From: Adhaeribacter aerolatus | Lineage (GTDB): Bacteria > Bacteroidota > Bacteroidia > Cytophagales > Hymenobacteraceae | Reading direction: 5' to 3' | NCBI RefSeq assembly: GCF_007991635.1 | Contig: NZ_BJYS01000016.1 | Coordinates: 62,001 to 126,000, forward strand | Length of the DNA: 64,000 bases | Shown here: positions 25,868 to 35,187 of the stretch, piece by piece | How the letters are laid out: the number at the start of each line of letters is the position of its first letter | How positions within the stretch are numbered: the stretch's first letter is position 1 | The notes under the pieces: generated by a model | Databases searched by the model: none | What the model was told of the DNA's origin: nothing | The model's input: the letters and a program-made list of their open reading frames with translations, nothing else | Program-made: the position numbers and the translations under genes

Positions 25868-26584
25868 TCAGAATCCCTGGTTATCAGTTAATGCAAAATT
25901 ATGTCTGGCAGAATCCAGTACCTGACCGTTTTCGCATTTAAGTACCCGCTTGGGATAGCGTTGAATAATATGGTGGTTGTGGGTAGCCATTAACACTGCG
26001 GTTCCGGAATTATTAATTTCCAGAAAAATCTGCATAATGCCTTCGGCCACTTCGGGGTCCAGGTTACCGGTTGGCTCATCGGCCAGTAAAATAACCGGCT
26101 CGTTTAACAAAGCACGGGCAATTACAATTCGTTGCTGTTCGCCACCCGATAATTGGTGCGGCATTTTTGCGCCGGCAGCTCCCATGCCTACCCGCATCAA
26201 CACCTCCGAAATCCGGTTCTTCATTTTCGACTTTTCTTTCCAGCCGGTAGCTTTCAGCACAAAAGTCAGGTTGTCGTTAACGTTCCGGTCGGTGAGCAGT
26301 TGAAAGTCCTGGAAAACAATACCAATTTTGCGGCGCAGGTACGGAATCTGGTCTCTGGAAATCTTGAATATTTTAAAACCGGCCACCAGGGCCAAACCGC
26401 TGCGCAATGTTAAATCGGCGTAAAGCGTTTTGAGCAAAGAGCTTTTTCCGCTGCCGGTTCTTCCAACCAGATAAACAAATTCGCCTTTTTCTATCTCAAA
26501 ATTTACCTGGTTCAGTACGGTATGCACATCCTGGTAAATAATTACATCTCGTAACGTTACTACCGGCGAAGAAGAAAATTCCAT
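25868..26584 (-). CDS. ftsE: cell division ABC transporter ATP-binding protein FtsE-like
   Basis: A 238-residue ABC ATPase with Walker A GRTGSGKSSLLKTLY, Q-loop region VFQDFQLLTDRNVNDN, signature LSGGEQQR, Walker B VILLADEPTGNLDP and the H-switch ATHNHHII. The DRNVNDNL segment and overall pattern match FtsE, which with FtsX controls septal peptidoglycan hydrolases. ATG at 26584 is preferred: the longer frame from 26617 overlaps the upstream small gene, whose stop lies four bases before this ATG. No ftsX is adjacent; the small gene before it is the only operon partner. The FtsE assignment over a LolD/MacB-type ATPase is likely but not certain. Confidence 0.82.
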   Translation of the reverse strand: MEFSSSPVVTLRDVIIYQDVHTVLNQVNFEIEKGEFVYLVGRTGSGKSSLLKTLYADLTLRSGLALVAGFKIFKISRDQIPYLRRKIGIVFQDFQLLTDRNVNDNLTFVLKATGWKEKSKMKNRISEVLMRVGMGAAGAKMPHQLSGGEQQRIVIARALLNEPVILLADEPTGNLDPEVAEGIMQIFLEINNSGTAVLMATHNHHIIQRYPKRVLKCENGQVLDSARHNFALTDNQGF

Positions 26585-26588
26585 GCTG

Positions 26589-26792
26589 TTAAATTTCCAG
26601 TTTCTGCAATTTACCAAACTCCAGATTCTGAATTACTTCGGCCAGCGCTTCTTCTTTCCCGGCCAAACCATAGCGCTCAATATTTTTTAGCGGCCGGTCG
26701 GCCCGAAAATAAGCAATGAGCACAAAATGCTCATCGCGCAACTGGATGTAATCCGGAATTTTGGCTTTGCCTTTAACTTTTATGATGTACAT
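26589..26792 (-). CDS. conserved small protein preceding ftsE, function unknown
   Basis: A 67-residue protein with no signal peptide or membrane segment: YIIKVKGKAKIPDYIQLRDE, then HFVLIAYFRADRPLKN and a helical end (EEALAEVIQNLEFGKL). It looks like a small alpha/beta domain. Its stop is four bases before the ftsE ATG, so the two are almost certainly co-translated. I cannot name the family, but the tight coupling suggests a role with FtsE. Confidence 0.72.
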   Translation of the reverse strand: MYIIKVKGKAKIPDYIQLRDEHFVLIAYFRADRPLKNIERYGLAGKEEALAEVIQNLEFGKLQKLEI

Positions 26793-26799
26793 TTATTTT

Positions 26800-26900
26800 A
26801 ATTACGAATTAAAAGTTATGAATTAGAAATTATAAATACTTCTTTAAAACAGGGAAATAGTTTTGAAGCATTTATAATTTCTAATTTTTAATTCATAATT
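26800..26900. repeat. AT-rich inverted repeat element, copy A
   Basis: The left arm (26800-26837) and right arm (26870-26900) are inverted copies: the shared core is AATTAGAAATTATAAAT and its complement, and both arms also carry AATTAYGAATTAAAA. The right arm lacks a seven- to eight-base piece present in the left. The element fills the gap between the transaldolase-family gene and the 67-residue gene. A closely related element lies at 39951-40041. Confidence 0.7.
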
Positions 26901-26903
26901 ACC

Positions 26904-27560
26904 CTAAATGTTTACTTTTTTGTGGTCGGCTAAGAATTTGGCTAAACCACTATCGGTTAAAGGGTGGTTTAATAATGAAGTAATTACGTTTAACGGACAG
27001 GTAACCACATCGGCTCCTATTTCGGCGCATTGCAGTAAATGCATCACGTGGCGCACTGAAGCTGCTAAAACTTCAGTCTGGAAGCCGTAATTATCGTAAA
27101 TCTGTACAATCTGCTGAATTAACTGTAAACCATCGGTTCCTACATCGTCTAAACGACCCACAAACGGCGATACATAAGTAGCACCTGCTTTTGCCGCTAA
27201 TAAAGCTTGTCCGGCAGAAAATATTAAAGTACAGTTGGTACGGATGCCTTTGTCGGAGAAGTATTTTATCGCCTTCACGCCATCCTTAATCATCGGCACT
27301 TTAACTACAATATTATTATGCAGTTCAGCTAAAGCTTCCCCTTCCCGGATAATGCCTTCGTAATCTACGGCAATCACTTCGGCGCTGATATCGCCATCTA
27401 CAATTTCGCAAATGGCTTTGTAGTGGGCCATTACATTATCGTGGCCGCTGATACCTTCTTTCGCCATCAGCGATGGGTTGGTGGTAACACCATCTAAAAC
27501 ACCTAAATCGTGCGCTTCCTGAATCTCTTTAAGGTTGGCAGTATCGATAAAAAATTTCAT
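26904..27560 (-). CDS. transaldolase-family protein (fructose-6-phosphate aldolase/TalC type)
   Basis: A 218-residue TIM-barrel aldolase of the small transaldolase family (MipB/TalC/FSA). The Schiff-base lysine is Lys87 in [34 protein letters not shown] and [20 protein letters not shown] are diagnostic, and the C-terminal [17 protein letters not shown] closes the protein. The length fits the 215-220-residue subfamily. Whether it acts as transaldolase or as fructose-6-phosphate aldolase cannot be settled here. It is monocistronic, with the inverted repeat element just after it. Confidence 0.93.
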   Translation of the reverse strand: MKFFIDTANLKEIQEAHDLGVLDGVTTNPSLMAKEGISGHDNVMAHYKAICEIVDGDISAEVIAVDYEGIIREGEALAELHNNIVVKVPMIKDGVKAIKYFSDKGIRTNCTLIFSAGQALLAAKAGATYVSPFVGRLDDVGTDGLQLIQQIVQIYDNYGFQTEVLAASVRHVMHLLQCAEIGADVVTCPLNVITSLLNHPLTDSGLAKFLADHKKVNI

Positions 27561-27672
27561 ACAAAAAGTTTTATAGGTTCAAACCACAAAGCTAAGGTAT
27601 AACTTGGGTTTTAAAAGAATTAAACGGGAGAAATTGTCGGGAGGATTCGTTGGGGTATGGGCAAAAAAAAGT

Positions 27673-27763
27673 GGCAAACCGAGTATCGCGCCGCTCAACC
27701 ATCTACCCTTGCTTCCTTCCGGACCTGGGGGAGTTCAACAGGAGCTGGCCGTACCGATTTGCC
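27673..27763 (-). ncRNA. ffs: small signal recognition particle RNA (4.5S type)
   Basis: On the minus strand the universally conserved SRP apical segment CAGGTCCGGAAGGAAGCA is present, corresponding to GTCCGGAAGGAAGCAGCC of E. coli 4.5S RNA. The ends pair (GGCAAATCGG at the 5' end, GGTTTGCC at the 3' end), giving a hairpin of about 91 nt, and the gene is followed by a run of eight T (27663-27670 on the plus strand as A). It is the small bacterial form, without the Alu domain. A matching promoter ends five bases before the 5' end. The RNA joins Ffh, encoded about 15 kb away. The short reading frames over this region are not genes. The remainder of the 376-base gap (27561-27936) shows only the ffs promoter and the start region of the next gene. 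Confidence 0.95.
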
Positions 27764-27767
27764 GATG

Positions 27768-27799
27768 CAAAATTAGCAAATATTTTAAACCTGCCAAAA
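27768..27799 (-). promoter_or_regulatory. ffs promoter
   Basis: On the minus strand TTTTG (27799-27795), 19 bases, then TAATTTTG (27775-27768), five bases before the SRP RNA 5' end. This is an excellent match to the Bacteroidota TTG/TAnnTTTG promoter, with the same 19-base spacing as the trp and TPR-gene promoters in this window. Confidence 0.8.
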
Positions 27800-27936
27800 T
27801 TATTCTGTATAATATTTTGTTACCCTCCTGCCAGGGCTGCGCTTACTAACTCTATTAAAAATATTATTCAGCTTTAGTATCTCCGGCAAAGTGGTAAAAT
27901 AAATAATATCTTTGCCCCTCTATTTTATTAACCTAT

Positions 27937-29580
27937 ATGATTTCAGTTGACTCGGTTTCGGTAGAATTTAATGGTTCGGCCCTTTTTAAAGACATTGCCT
28001 TTAACATTAACGAAAATGACCGCATTGCCCTCATGGGTAAAAACGGAGCCGGAAAATCTACTCTATTAAAAATTATTGCGGGCGTTAGTAAACCTACCCG
28101 CGGAAAAGTATCAGCTCCTAAAGATGCGGTAATAGCTTATTTGCCTCAGCATTTACTTACCGAAGACAACAGCACGGTGTTTGAGGAAGCCTCCAAAGCC
28201 TTTTCTAAAATTCTGGACATGAAAAAGCAGATGGATGCGCTGAATGCCCAGTTAGAAACCCGTACGGATTACGAATCGGAAGAATATTACACCATTATTG
28301 AGCAGGTGTCGGAGCTGAGCGAAAAATATTATTCCATTGAAGAAATAAACTTTGATGCCGAAGTAGAGAAAACCTTGAAAGGCTTAGGCTTTTCGCGGGA
28401 TGATTTTAACCGCCCAACTACCGAATTTAGCGGCGGCTGGCGCATGCGCATTGAGCTGGCCAAAATATTACTGCAGCAACCCGATTTGATTTTACTGGAT
28501 GAGCCCACGAACCATTTGGATATTGAATCTATTCAGTGGCTGGAAGATTTTCTGGTAAATAATGCCAAGGCGGTAATTGTAATCTCGCACGATAAAACCT
28601 TTGTCGATAATATTACCAACCGCACCATTGAGGTAACCATGGGCCGGATTTACGATTATAAAGTTACCTACACCCAATATTTACAACTGCGGAGAGAACG
28701 CCGCGAGCAGCAGCAAAAACAATACGACGACCAGCAGAAAGAAATTGCCGACATCCAAGGCTTTATCGATCGCTTTAAAGGCACTTATTCTAAAACCTTG
28801 CAAGTACAATCGCGGGTAAAAATGCTGGAGAAAATGGAACTGATTGAGGTGGACGAAGTAGACACCTCCGCTCTGAACCTGAAATTCCCGCCCGCCCCGC
28901 GTTCCGGCAATTACCCGGTGATTGCCGAAGAACTTACGAAAAGATACGGCGACTATACGGTATTTAAAGATGCTTCTTTGGTAATTGAACGCGGCCAGAA
29001 AGTAGCTTTCGTGGGTAAAAACGGCGAAGGAAAATCGACGCTGGTAAAAGCCATTATGAACGAGATTGATTATGACGGCAAGCTGCAGTTAGGCCATAAC
29101 TGTATGATTGGCTACTTTGCCCAGAACCAGGCCTCTTTGCTCGACGAAGAACTCACCATTTTCCAAACCATCGACCAGATTGCTGTAGGCGAAATCCGGA
29201 CGAAGATTAAAGATATTCTGGGGGCATTCATGTTCAGCGGAGATGCCGTTGAGAAGAAAGTTAAAATGCTTTCGGGCGGTGAAAAAACCCGCTTGGCCAT
29301 GATTAAACTGTTGTTGCAACCCGTAAACCTGCTGATTCTGGATGAACCGACGAACCATTTGGATATTAAAACCAAAGATATTCTGAAAGATGCCCTAAAA
29401 GCCTTTGACGGCACTTTAATTTTAGTATCGCACGACCGGGATTTTCTAGATGGTCTAGCCGAAAAAGTTTTTGAGTTCGGCAATAAACGCATTAAAGAAC
29501 ACTTCGAAGACATTAACGGCTTTCTGCGCAACAAAAAAATGGATAACCTGCGCGAAATCGAAAGAACCGTAGCCAAGTAA
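27937..29580 (+). CDS. ABC-F family ATPase (ribosome-associated type)
   Basis: A 547-residue soluble protein with two ABC ATPase domains and no membrane part. Domain 1 has Walker A GKNGAGKSTLLK, signature FSGGWRMR and Walker B LILLDEPTNHLD; domain 2 has GKNGEGKSTLVK, LSGGEKTR and LLILDEPTNHLD. The linker (about 240-320) is rich in charged residues and Gln (REQQQKQYDDQQKEIADIQG), as in ABC-F proteins that insert into the ribosomal E site. It is closest in pattern to the YbiT/Uup/EttA group; which of these cannot be decided here. It is followed by its own terminator. A TATCTTTG at 27907-27914 may be the -7 element. Confidence 0.92.
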   Translation: MISVDSVSVEFNGSALFKDIAFNINENDRIALMGKNGAGKSTLLKIIAGVSKPTRGKVSAPKDAVIAYLPQHLLTEDNSTVFEEASKAFSKILDMKKQMDALNAQLETRTDYESEEYYTIIEQVSELSEKYYSIEEINFDAEVEKTLKGLGFSRDDFNRPTTEFSGGWRMRIELAKILLQQPDLILLDEPTNHLDIESIQWLEDFLVNNAKAVIVISHDKTFVDNITNRTIEVTMGRIYDYKVTYTQYLQLRRERREQQQKQYDDQQKEIADIQGFIDRFKGTYSKTLQVQSRVKMLEKMELIEVDEVDTSALNLKFPPAPRSGNYPVIAEELTKRYGDYTVFKDASLVIERGQKVAFVGKNGEGKSTLVKAIMNEIDYDGKLQLGHNCMIGYFAQNQASLLDEELTIFQTIDQIAVGEIRTKIKDILGAFMFSGDAVEKKVKMLSGGEKTRLAMIKLLLQPVNLLILDEPTNHLDIKTKDILKDALKAFDGTLILVSHDRDFLDGLAEKVFEFGNKRIKEHFEDINGFLRNKKMDNLREIERTVAK

Positions 29581-29610
29581 TATTTAAACCATTATTCCCT
29601 GTAATTCCGG

Positions 29611-29654
29611 AATACCACTTATATAGAGCCTGTCTCTAATGAGTGGTATTTTTC
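29611..29654 (+). terminator. terminator after the ABC-F gene
   Basis: AATACCACT (29611-29619) pairs with AGTGGTATT (29642-29650), with a further AGAG/CTCT inner stem, followed by a short T-run. Confidence 0.7.
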
Positions 29655-29738
29655 TTTCAGGCGCAGTAATAATTTTCGCCAAAAGGCAATCGTCGCAAAA
29701 GAATCGGGTAAATCCTTTAATCTGCGGAAAACTGTGTT

Positions 29739-29746
29739 TAATTTTG
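29739..29746 (+). promoter_or_regulatory. -7-like element just before guaA
   Basis: TAATTTTG fits TAnnTTTG and ends three bases before the guaA ATG at 29750. No clear -33 TTG is seen at 19 bases. If used, guaA would be transcribed without a leader, or the real promoter is elsewhere. Confidence 0.3.
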
Positions 29747-29749
29747 CGC

Positions 29750-31279
29750 ATGCCAGAGAAAATTATCATCCTCGATTTTGGCTCGCAATATACCCAGTTA
29801 ATTGCCCGCCGGGTACGCGAGCTTAATGTTTACTGCGAAATTTATCCTTATAATAAACTACCGGAACTCACCCCGGATGTAAAGGGACTTATTTTATCGG
29901 GCAGCCCCTGCTCGGTGCGCGATACCGACCATCCCAATCCGGAACTAAGCGGTTACCGGGGCCAGGTACCGGTTTTAGGGGTTTGTTACGGCGCCCAGTT
30001 ATTAGCCCACGAAAATGGCGGCGAAGTATTGCCTTCTACCATCCGGGAATATGGCCGCGCGCTTCTGGCCGAGGTACACGCCACCAACCGGCTGATGAAA
30101 GAGATCACCATCGGTTCCCAGGTTTGGATGTCGCACGGCGATACCATTAAGCACATACCAGCTAATTTCGAAATTATTGCCAGCACCGACTCCGTGGCGG
30201 TAGCGGCTTACAAAATAGCCGATGAAGAAACTTACGGCATTCAGTTTCACCCCGAAGTAACCCACTCTGTTGAGGGTAAAACCGTATTGCGGAACTTTGT
30301 GGTGCATATCTGCGGCTGCTCCCAGGACTGGACCCCGGATCAGTTTGTCGAAACTACGGTAGCCGACTTGCAAAATCAGTTGGGGAACGATAAAGTTGTG
30401 CTGGGTTTATCCGGCGGGGTAGATTCTTCGGTAGCCGCCATGCTCATTCACCAGGCTATTGGCAAAAACCTGTACTGTATTTTCGTAGATAACGGCCTGC
30501 TCCGGAAAGATGAGTTCGAAACCGTGCTTGACTCCTACCGCCACATGGGCTTAAACGTGAAAGGCGTAGATGCCCGCGATCGGTTTTACAGTGCTTTGGC
30601 CGGTATTTCCGACCCCGAGTTAAAGCGCAAAGCCATTGGCCGCGTATTTATAGAAGTATTCGACGACGAAGCCCACCAGCTTACCGATGTAAAATGGCTG
30701 GCGCAGGGTACTATTTACCCCGATGTGATTGAATCGGTATCGGTAAAAGGGCCATCCGCAACCATTAAATCGCACCACAATGTGGGTGGCTTACCCGATT
30801 TTATGAAACTAAAAGTAGTGGAGCCGCTGAAAGCTTTGTTTAAAGATGAGGTGCGTTTAGTAGGTAAAACGCTGAAAATAGATGATCTGATTCTGACCCG
30901 CCACCCATTCCCGGGCCCAGGATTAGCTATCCGGATTATCGGCGACATTACCCCGCAAAAAGTAGCCGTACTCCAGGAAGTAGATCATATATTTATTTCT
31001 AACTTACGTAAGTCAGGTTTATACGATCAGGTTTGGCAAGCCGGCGCTATTTTATTACCCATTCAGACGGTAGGCGTAATGGGCGACGAACGAACCTACG
31101 AAAACGTGGTTAGCCTGCGGGCTGTTACCAGCGTAGATGGCATGACGGCCGACTGGGCGCATTTACCGTATGAGTTTTTAGCAAATGTTTCGAACGAAAT
31201 AATTAATAAAGTAAAAGGCGTTAACCGGGTAGTTTACGATATTAGCTCTAAGCCACCCGCCACCATCGAATGGGAATAA
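29750..31279 (+). CDS. guaA: GMP synthase (glutamine-hydrolysing)
   Basis: A 509-residue enzyme that converts XMP to GMP with ATP and glutamine. The N-terminal class I glutamine amidotransferase (about 1-190) has the nucleophile Cys in [10 protein letters not shown] and the His/Glu pair in FHPEVTHS. The ATP pyrophosphatase domain (about 195-385) has the P-loop [14 protein letters not shown], and the C-terminal dimerisation domain ends in PPATIEWE, as in the family. The frame opens upstream at 29639, but the conserved start [19 protein letters not shown] begins just after the ATG at 29750, which gives the usual length. The stop overlaps the first in-frame ATG of the next gene. Confidence 0.97.
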   Translation: MPEKIIILDFGSQYTQLIARRVRELNVYCEIYPYNKLPELTPDVKGLILSGSPCSVRDTDHPNPELSGYRGQVPVLGVCYGAQLLAHENGGEVLPSTIREYGRALLAEVHATNRLMKEITIGSQVWMSHGDTIKHIPANFEIIASTDSVAVAAYKIADEETYGIQFHPEVTHSVEGKTVLRNFVVHICGCSQDWTPDQFVETTVADLQNQLGNDKVVLGLSGGVDSSVAAMLIHQAIGKNLYCIFVDNGLLRKDEFETVLDSYRHMGLNVKGVDARDRFYSALAGISDPELKRKAIGRVFIEVFDDEAHQLTDVKWLAQGTIYPDVIESVSVKGPSATIKSHHNVGGLPDFMKLKVVEPLKALFKDEVRLVGKTLKIDDLILTRHPFPGPGLAIRIIGDITPQKVAVLQEVDHIFISNLRKSGLYDQVWQAGAILLPIQTVGVMGDERTYENVVSLRAVTSVDGMTADWAHLPYEFLANVSNEIINKVKGVNRVVYDISSKPPATIEWE

Positions 31280-31281
31280 AC

Positions 31282-32985
31282 ATGAACCAATGCTATTTCT
31301 TAAAAGCCAGGCTGGTGCTCTACTGGCTGGCTTTTTTGTTCTTACCCTTATCTGTTTCGGCGCAATCGGCAGCGGAACTGGACACCCGTTTGGCAAACGG
31401 CCGGTTGCTACTGGACCAGCAAAAATACGAGTTGGCTATGGCCGAATTTGTACCGGTAGTAAATGCGCCCAAGAACTACCGGAATTTACCCGAGGCACTT
31501 TACTTTTATAGTGTTGCTGCCCTAAACGCCAAGCGGGTCCGGGAAGCGGGCGGCCGCATTGATCAGCTATTGCAGCAATTTCCGTCGTGGGAAAACCTGG
31601 ATGAAGCACGTTATGTAGGTGCCGCCATTGCGTTTGAGCAAAAAGATTACGCCAAAGCTTTGGCTTTGCTCAACGACATTAAAGCGAAAGAATTTGATGA
31701 TGATAAAGCTAAAATAAAGGGTTTATACTTGCCCCGCATAATCGAAAAGGAGGCTTTTACCCGACTTTACCAGCAAAACCCCGATGATCGGGAACTGGCT
31801 ACTGCTTACGCCGATAAACTGGCTGGTGGCTGGTATACCGAAGCCGATAAAGAAACCTTAGAGAATATTGTTTCGAAATTTAAACTTGATAAAAAAAAAT
31901 ATTCGGGTAAAGCATTAGCCAGCGGCCGTAAAACCCAGTATAACGTGGCGGTACTGCTGCCTTTTGGCTTAAACGAGCCTAACAGCGCCCAGGCATTGCG
32001 CAAAAACCAATTTGTAACTGATTTATACGCCGGTATGCAAATGGCCAAAGATTCATTGGCCCGGAACAACATTAATTTAAATTTATTCTCCTACGATGCG
32101 CCCGCCGATACCAACCAGGTAAAGAAAGTGCTGAGCTTACCCGAAATGGCTAATATGGATTTGATTATTGGGCCGGTGTATAAATCGGCGAATAAAATAA
32201 TATCCCGGTTTGCCCAGCAGCACCAGATTATTGCCGTAAATCCACTTTCGGATGATATTAGCTTGATTCGGAACAACCCTTACCTGTATTTATTTCAACC
32301 TTCCATAGCTACCCAGGCCCGCAAAAGCGCCAACTTTGCTTACGATAATTTCGGGCCTAATGGCGCCGTTATCATTTACAGCAATACCGAAGACGGAATG
32401 GAATATGCGCGGGTATACCGGGCAGAATTTGAAAAAAGAGGCGGCAAAGTTCTGTTGTCCAAAGCGGTTAGCCCCTCGAGCACCGCTTCCGGTTTATACT
32501 CAGGAGTCGATTTTACCAAAGTAGGTCACCTGATGATAGCTTCTAACAGTATGCCGGTAGCGGTAAATACCATGAGTACCCTCGAACGGCTTCCGGGCAA
32601 AATTCCGGTTATCACGTTTGCCTCCTGGCTGGATATCAGCCAAATGAGTTTGGACCAACTGGATAATCAGGAAATCTATTTTTTAAATCCGAAGTTTGTA
32701 GATACCTCTTTGCCGGCGGTGCGGGAGTTTAAGAAAGATTACAAAGCCCGTTACCACATTCCGCCTTCGGTTTATGCCTATACCGGCTTCGATTTGCTTT
32801 ATTATTTCGGCAATATTCTGGCGCGGCATGGCTCCCACTTCAACAGTACCCTGGCAGCCGAAGGGCCTATTTCAGGGGCTTTTTTCCAGGGAATTGGCTA
32901 CAACGCTGAGCGCGACAACCAATATATTCCCTTTTTAAAACTGGATAACCTACAGATAAATGTTGTTAATCCGGTTTTTAAATAA
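31282..32985 (+). CDS. secreted periplasmic-binding-protein-like (LpoA/receptor family ligand-binding type) protein
   Basis: A 567-residue exported protein. The signal peptide (about 1-28) ends in PLSVSAQS. An N-terminal TPR-like helical part (about 30-210, with LLDQQKYELAMAEFVP and FEQKDYAKALALLNDIK) is followed by a type 1 periplasmic-binding fold (about 220-560): YNVAVLLPFGLNEP, MDLIIGPVYKSANKIISR, VIIYSNTEDGMEYARVYRAE and YAYTGFDLLYYFGNIL. The order helical repeats then PBP1 fold resembles LpoA-type activators and branched-chain amino acid receptors; a ligand is not evident. ATG at 31282 is chosen, since the ATG at 31270 lies inside the end of guaA. It is probably co-transcribed with guaA (and perhaps with hemL, 18 bases downstream). 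Confidence 0.8.
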   Translation: MNQCYFLKARLVLYWLAFLFLPLSVSAQSAAELDTRLANGRLLLDQQKYELAMAEFVPVVNAPKNYRNLPEALYFYSVAALNAKRVREAGGRIDQLLQQFPSWENLDEARYVGAAIAFEQKDYAKALALLNDIKAKEFDDDKAKIKGLYLPRIIEKEAFTRLYQQNPDDRELATAYADKLAGGWYTEADKETLENIVSKFKLDKKKYSGKALASGRKTQYNVAVLLPFGLNEPNSAQALRKNQFVTDLYAGMQMAKDSLARNNINLNLFSYDAPADTNQVKKVLSLPEMANMDLIIGPVYKSANKIISRFAQQHQIIAVNPLSDDISLIRNNPYLYLFQPSIATQARKSANFAYDNFGPNGAVIIYSNTEDGMEYARVYRAEFEKRGGKVLLSKAVSPSSTASGLYSGVDFTKVGHLMIASNSMPVAVNTMSTLERLPGKIPVITFASWLDISQMSLDQLDNQEIYFLNPKFVDTSLPAVREFKKDYKARYHIPPSVYAYTGFDLLYYFGNILARHGSHFNSTLAAEGPISGAFFQGIGYNAERDNQYIPFLKLDNLQINVVNPVFK

Positions 32986-33003
32986 TATTATTTTAATTAA
33001 TAA

Positions 33004-34311
33004 ATGAGCGAAAGAACAAATTCCAGTAGTCTTAAATTATTTCAGCGGGCCCAGGAACTTATTCCCGGGGGAGTTAATTCGCCGGTCCGTGCGTTTAAAG
33101 CCGTTGGCGGTAATCCGGTTTTTATGAAATCGGCCAAGGGCGCTTTTCTGTACGACGAAGATGACAACGAATATATTGATTTAATAAATTCCTGGGGCCC
33201 GATGATTCTGGGCCATGCCTGCGAAATGGTACAGGAAGCAGTTAAGGAAGTGCTACCGCATTCCTTTTCGTATGGCGCCCCCACCCGCCGCGAGGTAGAA
33301 ATGGCCGAACTGATCATCAGTATGGTGCCGTCTATTGAAAAGGTGCGGATGGTAAATTCAGGTACCGAAGCCACCATGTCGGCGATACGGGTGGCGCGAG
33401 GCTTTACCGGCCGCGACAAAATTATTAAATTCGAAGGCTGCTACCACGGCCACGGCGATTCTTTTCTGATTTCGGCAGGCAGCGGAGCCGTTACGTTGGG
33501 CGTACCCGATAGCCCCGGCGTTACCAAAGGAGTGGCGCAGGATACTATTACCATTCCTTACAATAATTTAGAAGCCGTAAAGCAGGCCGTAGAAGCGGCA
33601 CCCGGACAAATTGCTGCTATTATTATTGAGCCAGTAGTGGGCAATATGGGGCTGGTAGTACCGGTAGCCGGCTTTCTGGAAGGTTTGCGGGAAATTTGCA
33701 CCAAAGAAAATATTGTGCTCATTTTCGACGAGGTGATGACCGGCTTCCGGTTAGCAAAAGGCGGTGCCCAGGAACGATTTGGCGTTATGCCCGATATGAC
33801 TACCTTGGGTAAAATTATTGGGGGTGGTTTTCCGGTGGGTGCTTACGGCGGCCGGAAAGATATTATGGATGCAGTAGCCCCGGCCGGCCCGGTTTACCAG
33901 GCAGGCACCTTATCAGGCAACCCGGTGGCCATGGCAGCCGGTTTAACCATGCTTCGTTATTTAAACGAACACGATGAGGTTTACGCTTACCTCGAAAATA
34001 TTTCGGATAAACTGGTACATGGCATGCGCGAAAACCTGGATAAATTGGGACTGAATTATACCATTAACCAGGTTGGTTCTATGTTTAGCATCTTTTTTAC
34101 CCGCCAACCAGTCACCGATTTCGATTCGGCTAAAAAATCGGACCTGAAGCTGTTCGGGCAATATTTTAACCACATGCTACAGCGTGGCATCTACCTGGCT
34201 CCTTCTCAGTTTGAAACCCTGTTTATCTCCACGGCCATTACCGACGAATTAGCTGATAAATATTTAAAAGCAAATTTCGAATCGTTGCAGGCAATTAAAA
34301 ATTCCCGCTAA
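33004..34311 (+). CDS. hemL: glutamate-1-semialdehyde 2,1-aminomutase
   Basis: A 435-residue PLP enzyme of class III aminotransferases that makes 5-aminolevulinate from glutamate-1-semialdehyde (C5 haem pathway). Hallmarks: ELIPGGVNSPVRAFKAVGG at the N-terminus, MVNSGTEATMSAIRVARGFT, YHGHGDSFL, FDEVMTGFR and the PLP lysine in TTLGKIIGGGFPVGAYGG. It starts 18 bases after the periplasmic-binding-like gene. A strong terminator follows. Confidence 0.96.
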   Translation: MSERTNSSSLKLFQRAQELIPGGVNSPVRAFKAVGGNPVFMKSAKGAFLYDEDDNEYIDLINSWGPMILGHACEMVQEAVKEVLPHSFSYGAPTRREVEMAELIISMVPSIEKVRMVNSGTEATMSAIRVARGFTGRDKIIKFEGCYHGHGDSFLISAGSGAVTLGVPDSPGVTKGVAQDTITIPYNNLEAVKQAVEAAPGQIAAIIIEPVVGNMGLVVPVAGFLEGLREICTKENIVLIFDEVMTGFRLAKGGAQERFGVMPDMTTLGKIIGGGFPVGAYGGRKDIMDAVAPAGPVYQAGTLSGNPVAMAAGLTMLRYLNEHDEVYAYLENISDKLVHGMRENLDKLGLNYTINQVGSMFSIFFTRQPVTDFDSAKKSDLKLFGQYFNHMLQRGIYLAPSQFETLFISTAITDELADKYLKANFESLQAIKNSR

Positions 34312-34334
34312 AGCTTCTTTAACAGGAAACAGGT

Positions 34335-34367
34335 AAAAAAAAGCTCCGCGTATCCGGAGCTTTTTTA
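34335..34367 (+). terminator. terminator after hemL
   Basis: AAAAAAGCTCCG (ending 34348) pairs with CGGAGCTTTTTT (34355-34366) around a short loop, giving a strong stem followed by T6. Confidence 0.92.
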
Positions 34368-34487
34368 ATTGGTTTATCCAGCGAATGTCATTTCCTCCGG
34401 TAAAAAAATCACCGAATATTAGTAGCAACATGCTGATTTGATAATTACTATTTATTTATAATTTTACATAAGATACTAGCTGCCCCC

Positions 34488-35024
34488 ATGATTTTAACAG
34501 ATAAAGAAATATTAAACCAGATTGCCGAAGGTAATATTGTTATAGAGCCTTTTAACCGGTCTTTTCTGGGAACCAACTCTTACGATGTACATTTAGGCAA
34601 ATATTTGGCTACTTACAAAGACCCCGTAATTGATGCGCGTAAACACAACGAGATTGCTGTTTTCGAAATACCCGACGAAGGATTTGTGTTGCAGCCCGGC
34701 ACATTGTATTTGGGTGTAACCCAGGAGTACACCGAATCACACGCCCATGTGCCTTTTCTGGAAGGTAAATCCAGCGTAGGCCGGCTGGGAATAGATATTC
34801 ATGCCACCGCCGGTAAAGGCGATGTGGGTTTCTGCAACACCTGGACTTTAGAAATTTCGGTTACCCAACAGGTTCGGGTTTACTTTGGAATGCCAATTGG
34901 CCAGCTCATTTATTTTGAAGTAAAAGGCGAAATCGAAAATTTATACAATAAAAAATCATCGGCCAAATACAATGAGCGGACTATAAAGCCCGTTGAATCA
35001 ATGATGTGGAAAAACAATTGGTAA
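34488..35024 (+). CDS. dcd: dCTP deaminase
   Basis: A 178-residue enzyme of the dCTP deaminase/dUTPase fold, producing dUTP for dTMP synthesis. The core motif LEGKSSVGRLGIDIHATAGK (about 89-108) carries the catalytic-loop Ser-Arg, and GDVGFCNTWTLEIS, GMPIGQLIYFEV and KYNERTIKPVESM are conserved. Length matches the Bacteroidota form. Monocistronic; an AT-rich upstream region has TAATTTTA near 34456, only a partial match to the promoter consensus. Confidence 0.92.
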   Translation: MILTDKEILNQIAEGNIVIEPFNRSFLGTNSYDVHLGKYLATYKDPVIDARKHNEIAVFEIPDEGFVLQPGTLYLGVTQEYTESHAHVPFLEGKSSVGRLGIDIHATAGKGDVGFCNTWTLEISVTQQVRVYFGMPIGQLIYFEVKGEIENLYNKKSSAKYNERTIKPVESMMWKNNW

Positions 35025-35187
35025 GTATATTTTTAAGTATAACCTCCAAAATTTTACATTTTTACTTTTAATCTTGTAGATATTCAGCGCTTAGTTTTCG
35101 TATAATATGGGTAAGTGGCAACTTTTTTAACCGGATAGATGTTAAAAAATAACCAATAATGTACTGAACCTAAACTATGATAAAGAT

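Noticed and set aside
27604-27877. 75-81-residue frames on the plus strand
   Set aside because: They cover the SRP RNA gene on the other strand; composition is not protein-like for this genome.
29581-29749. Purine riboswitch ahead of guaA
   Set aside because: The gap is explained by the terminator of the ABC-F gene and a -7-like element; the conserved purine-aptamer loop sequences are not present.
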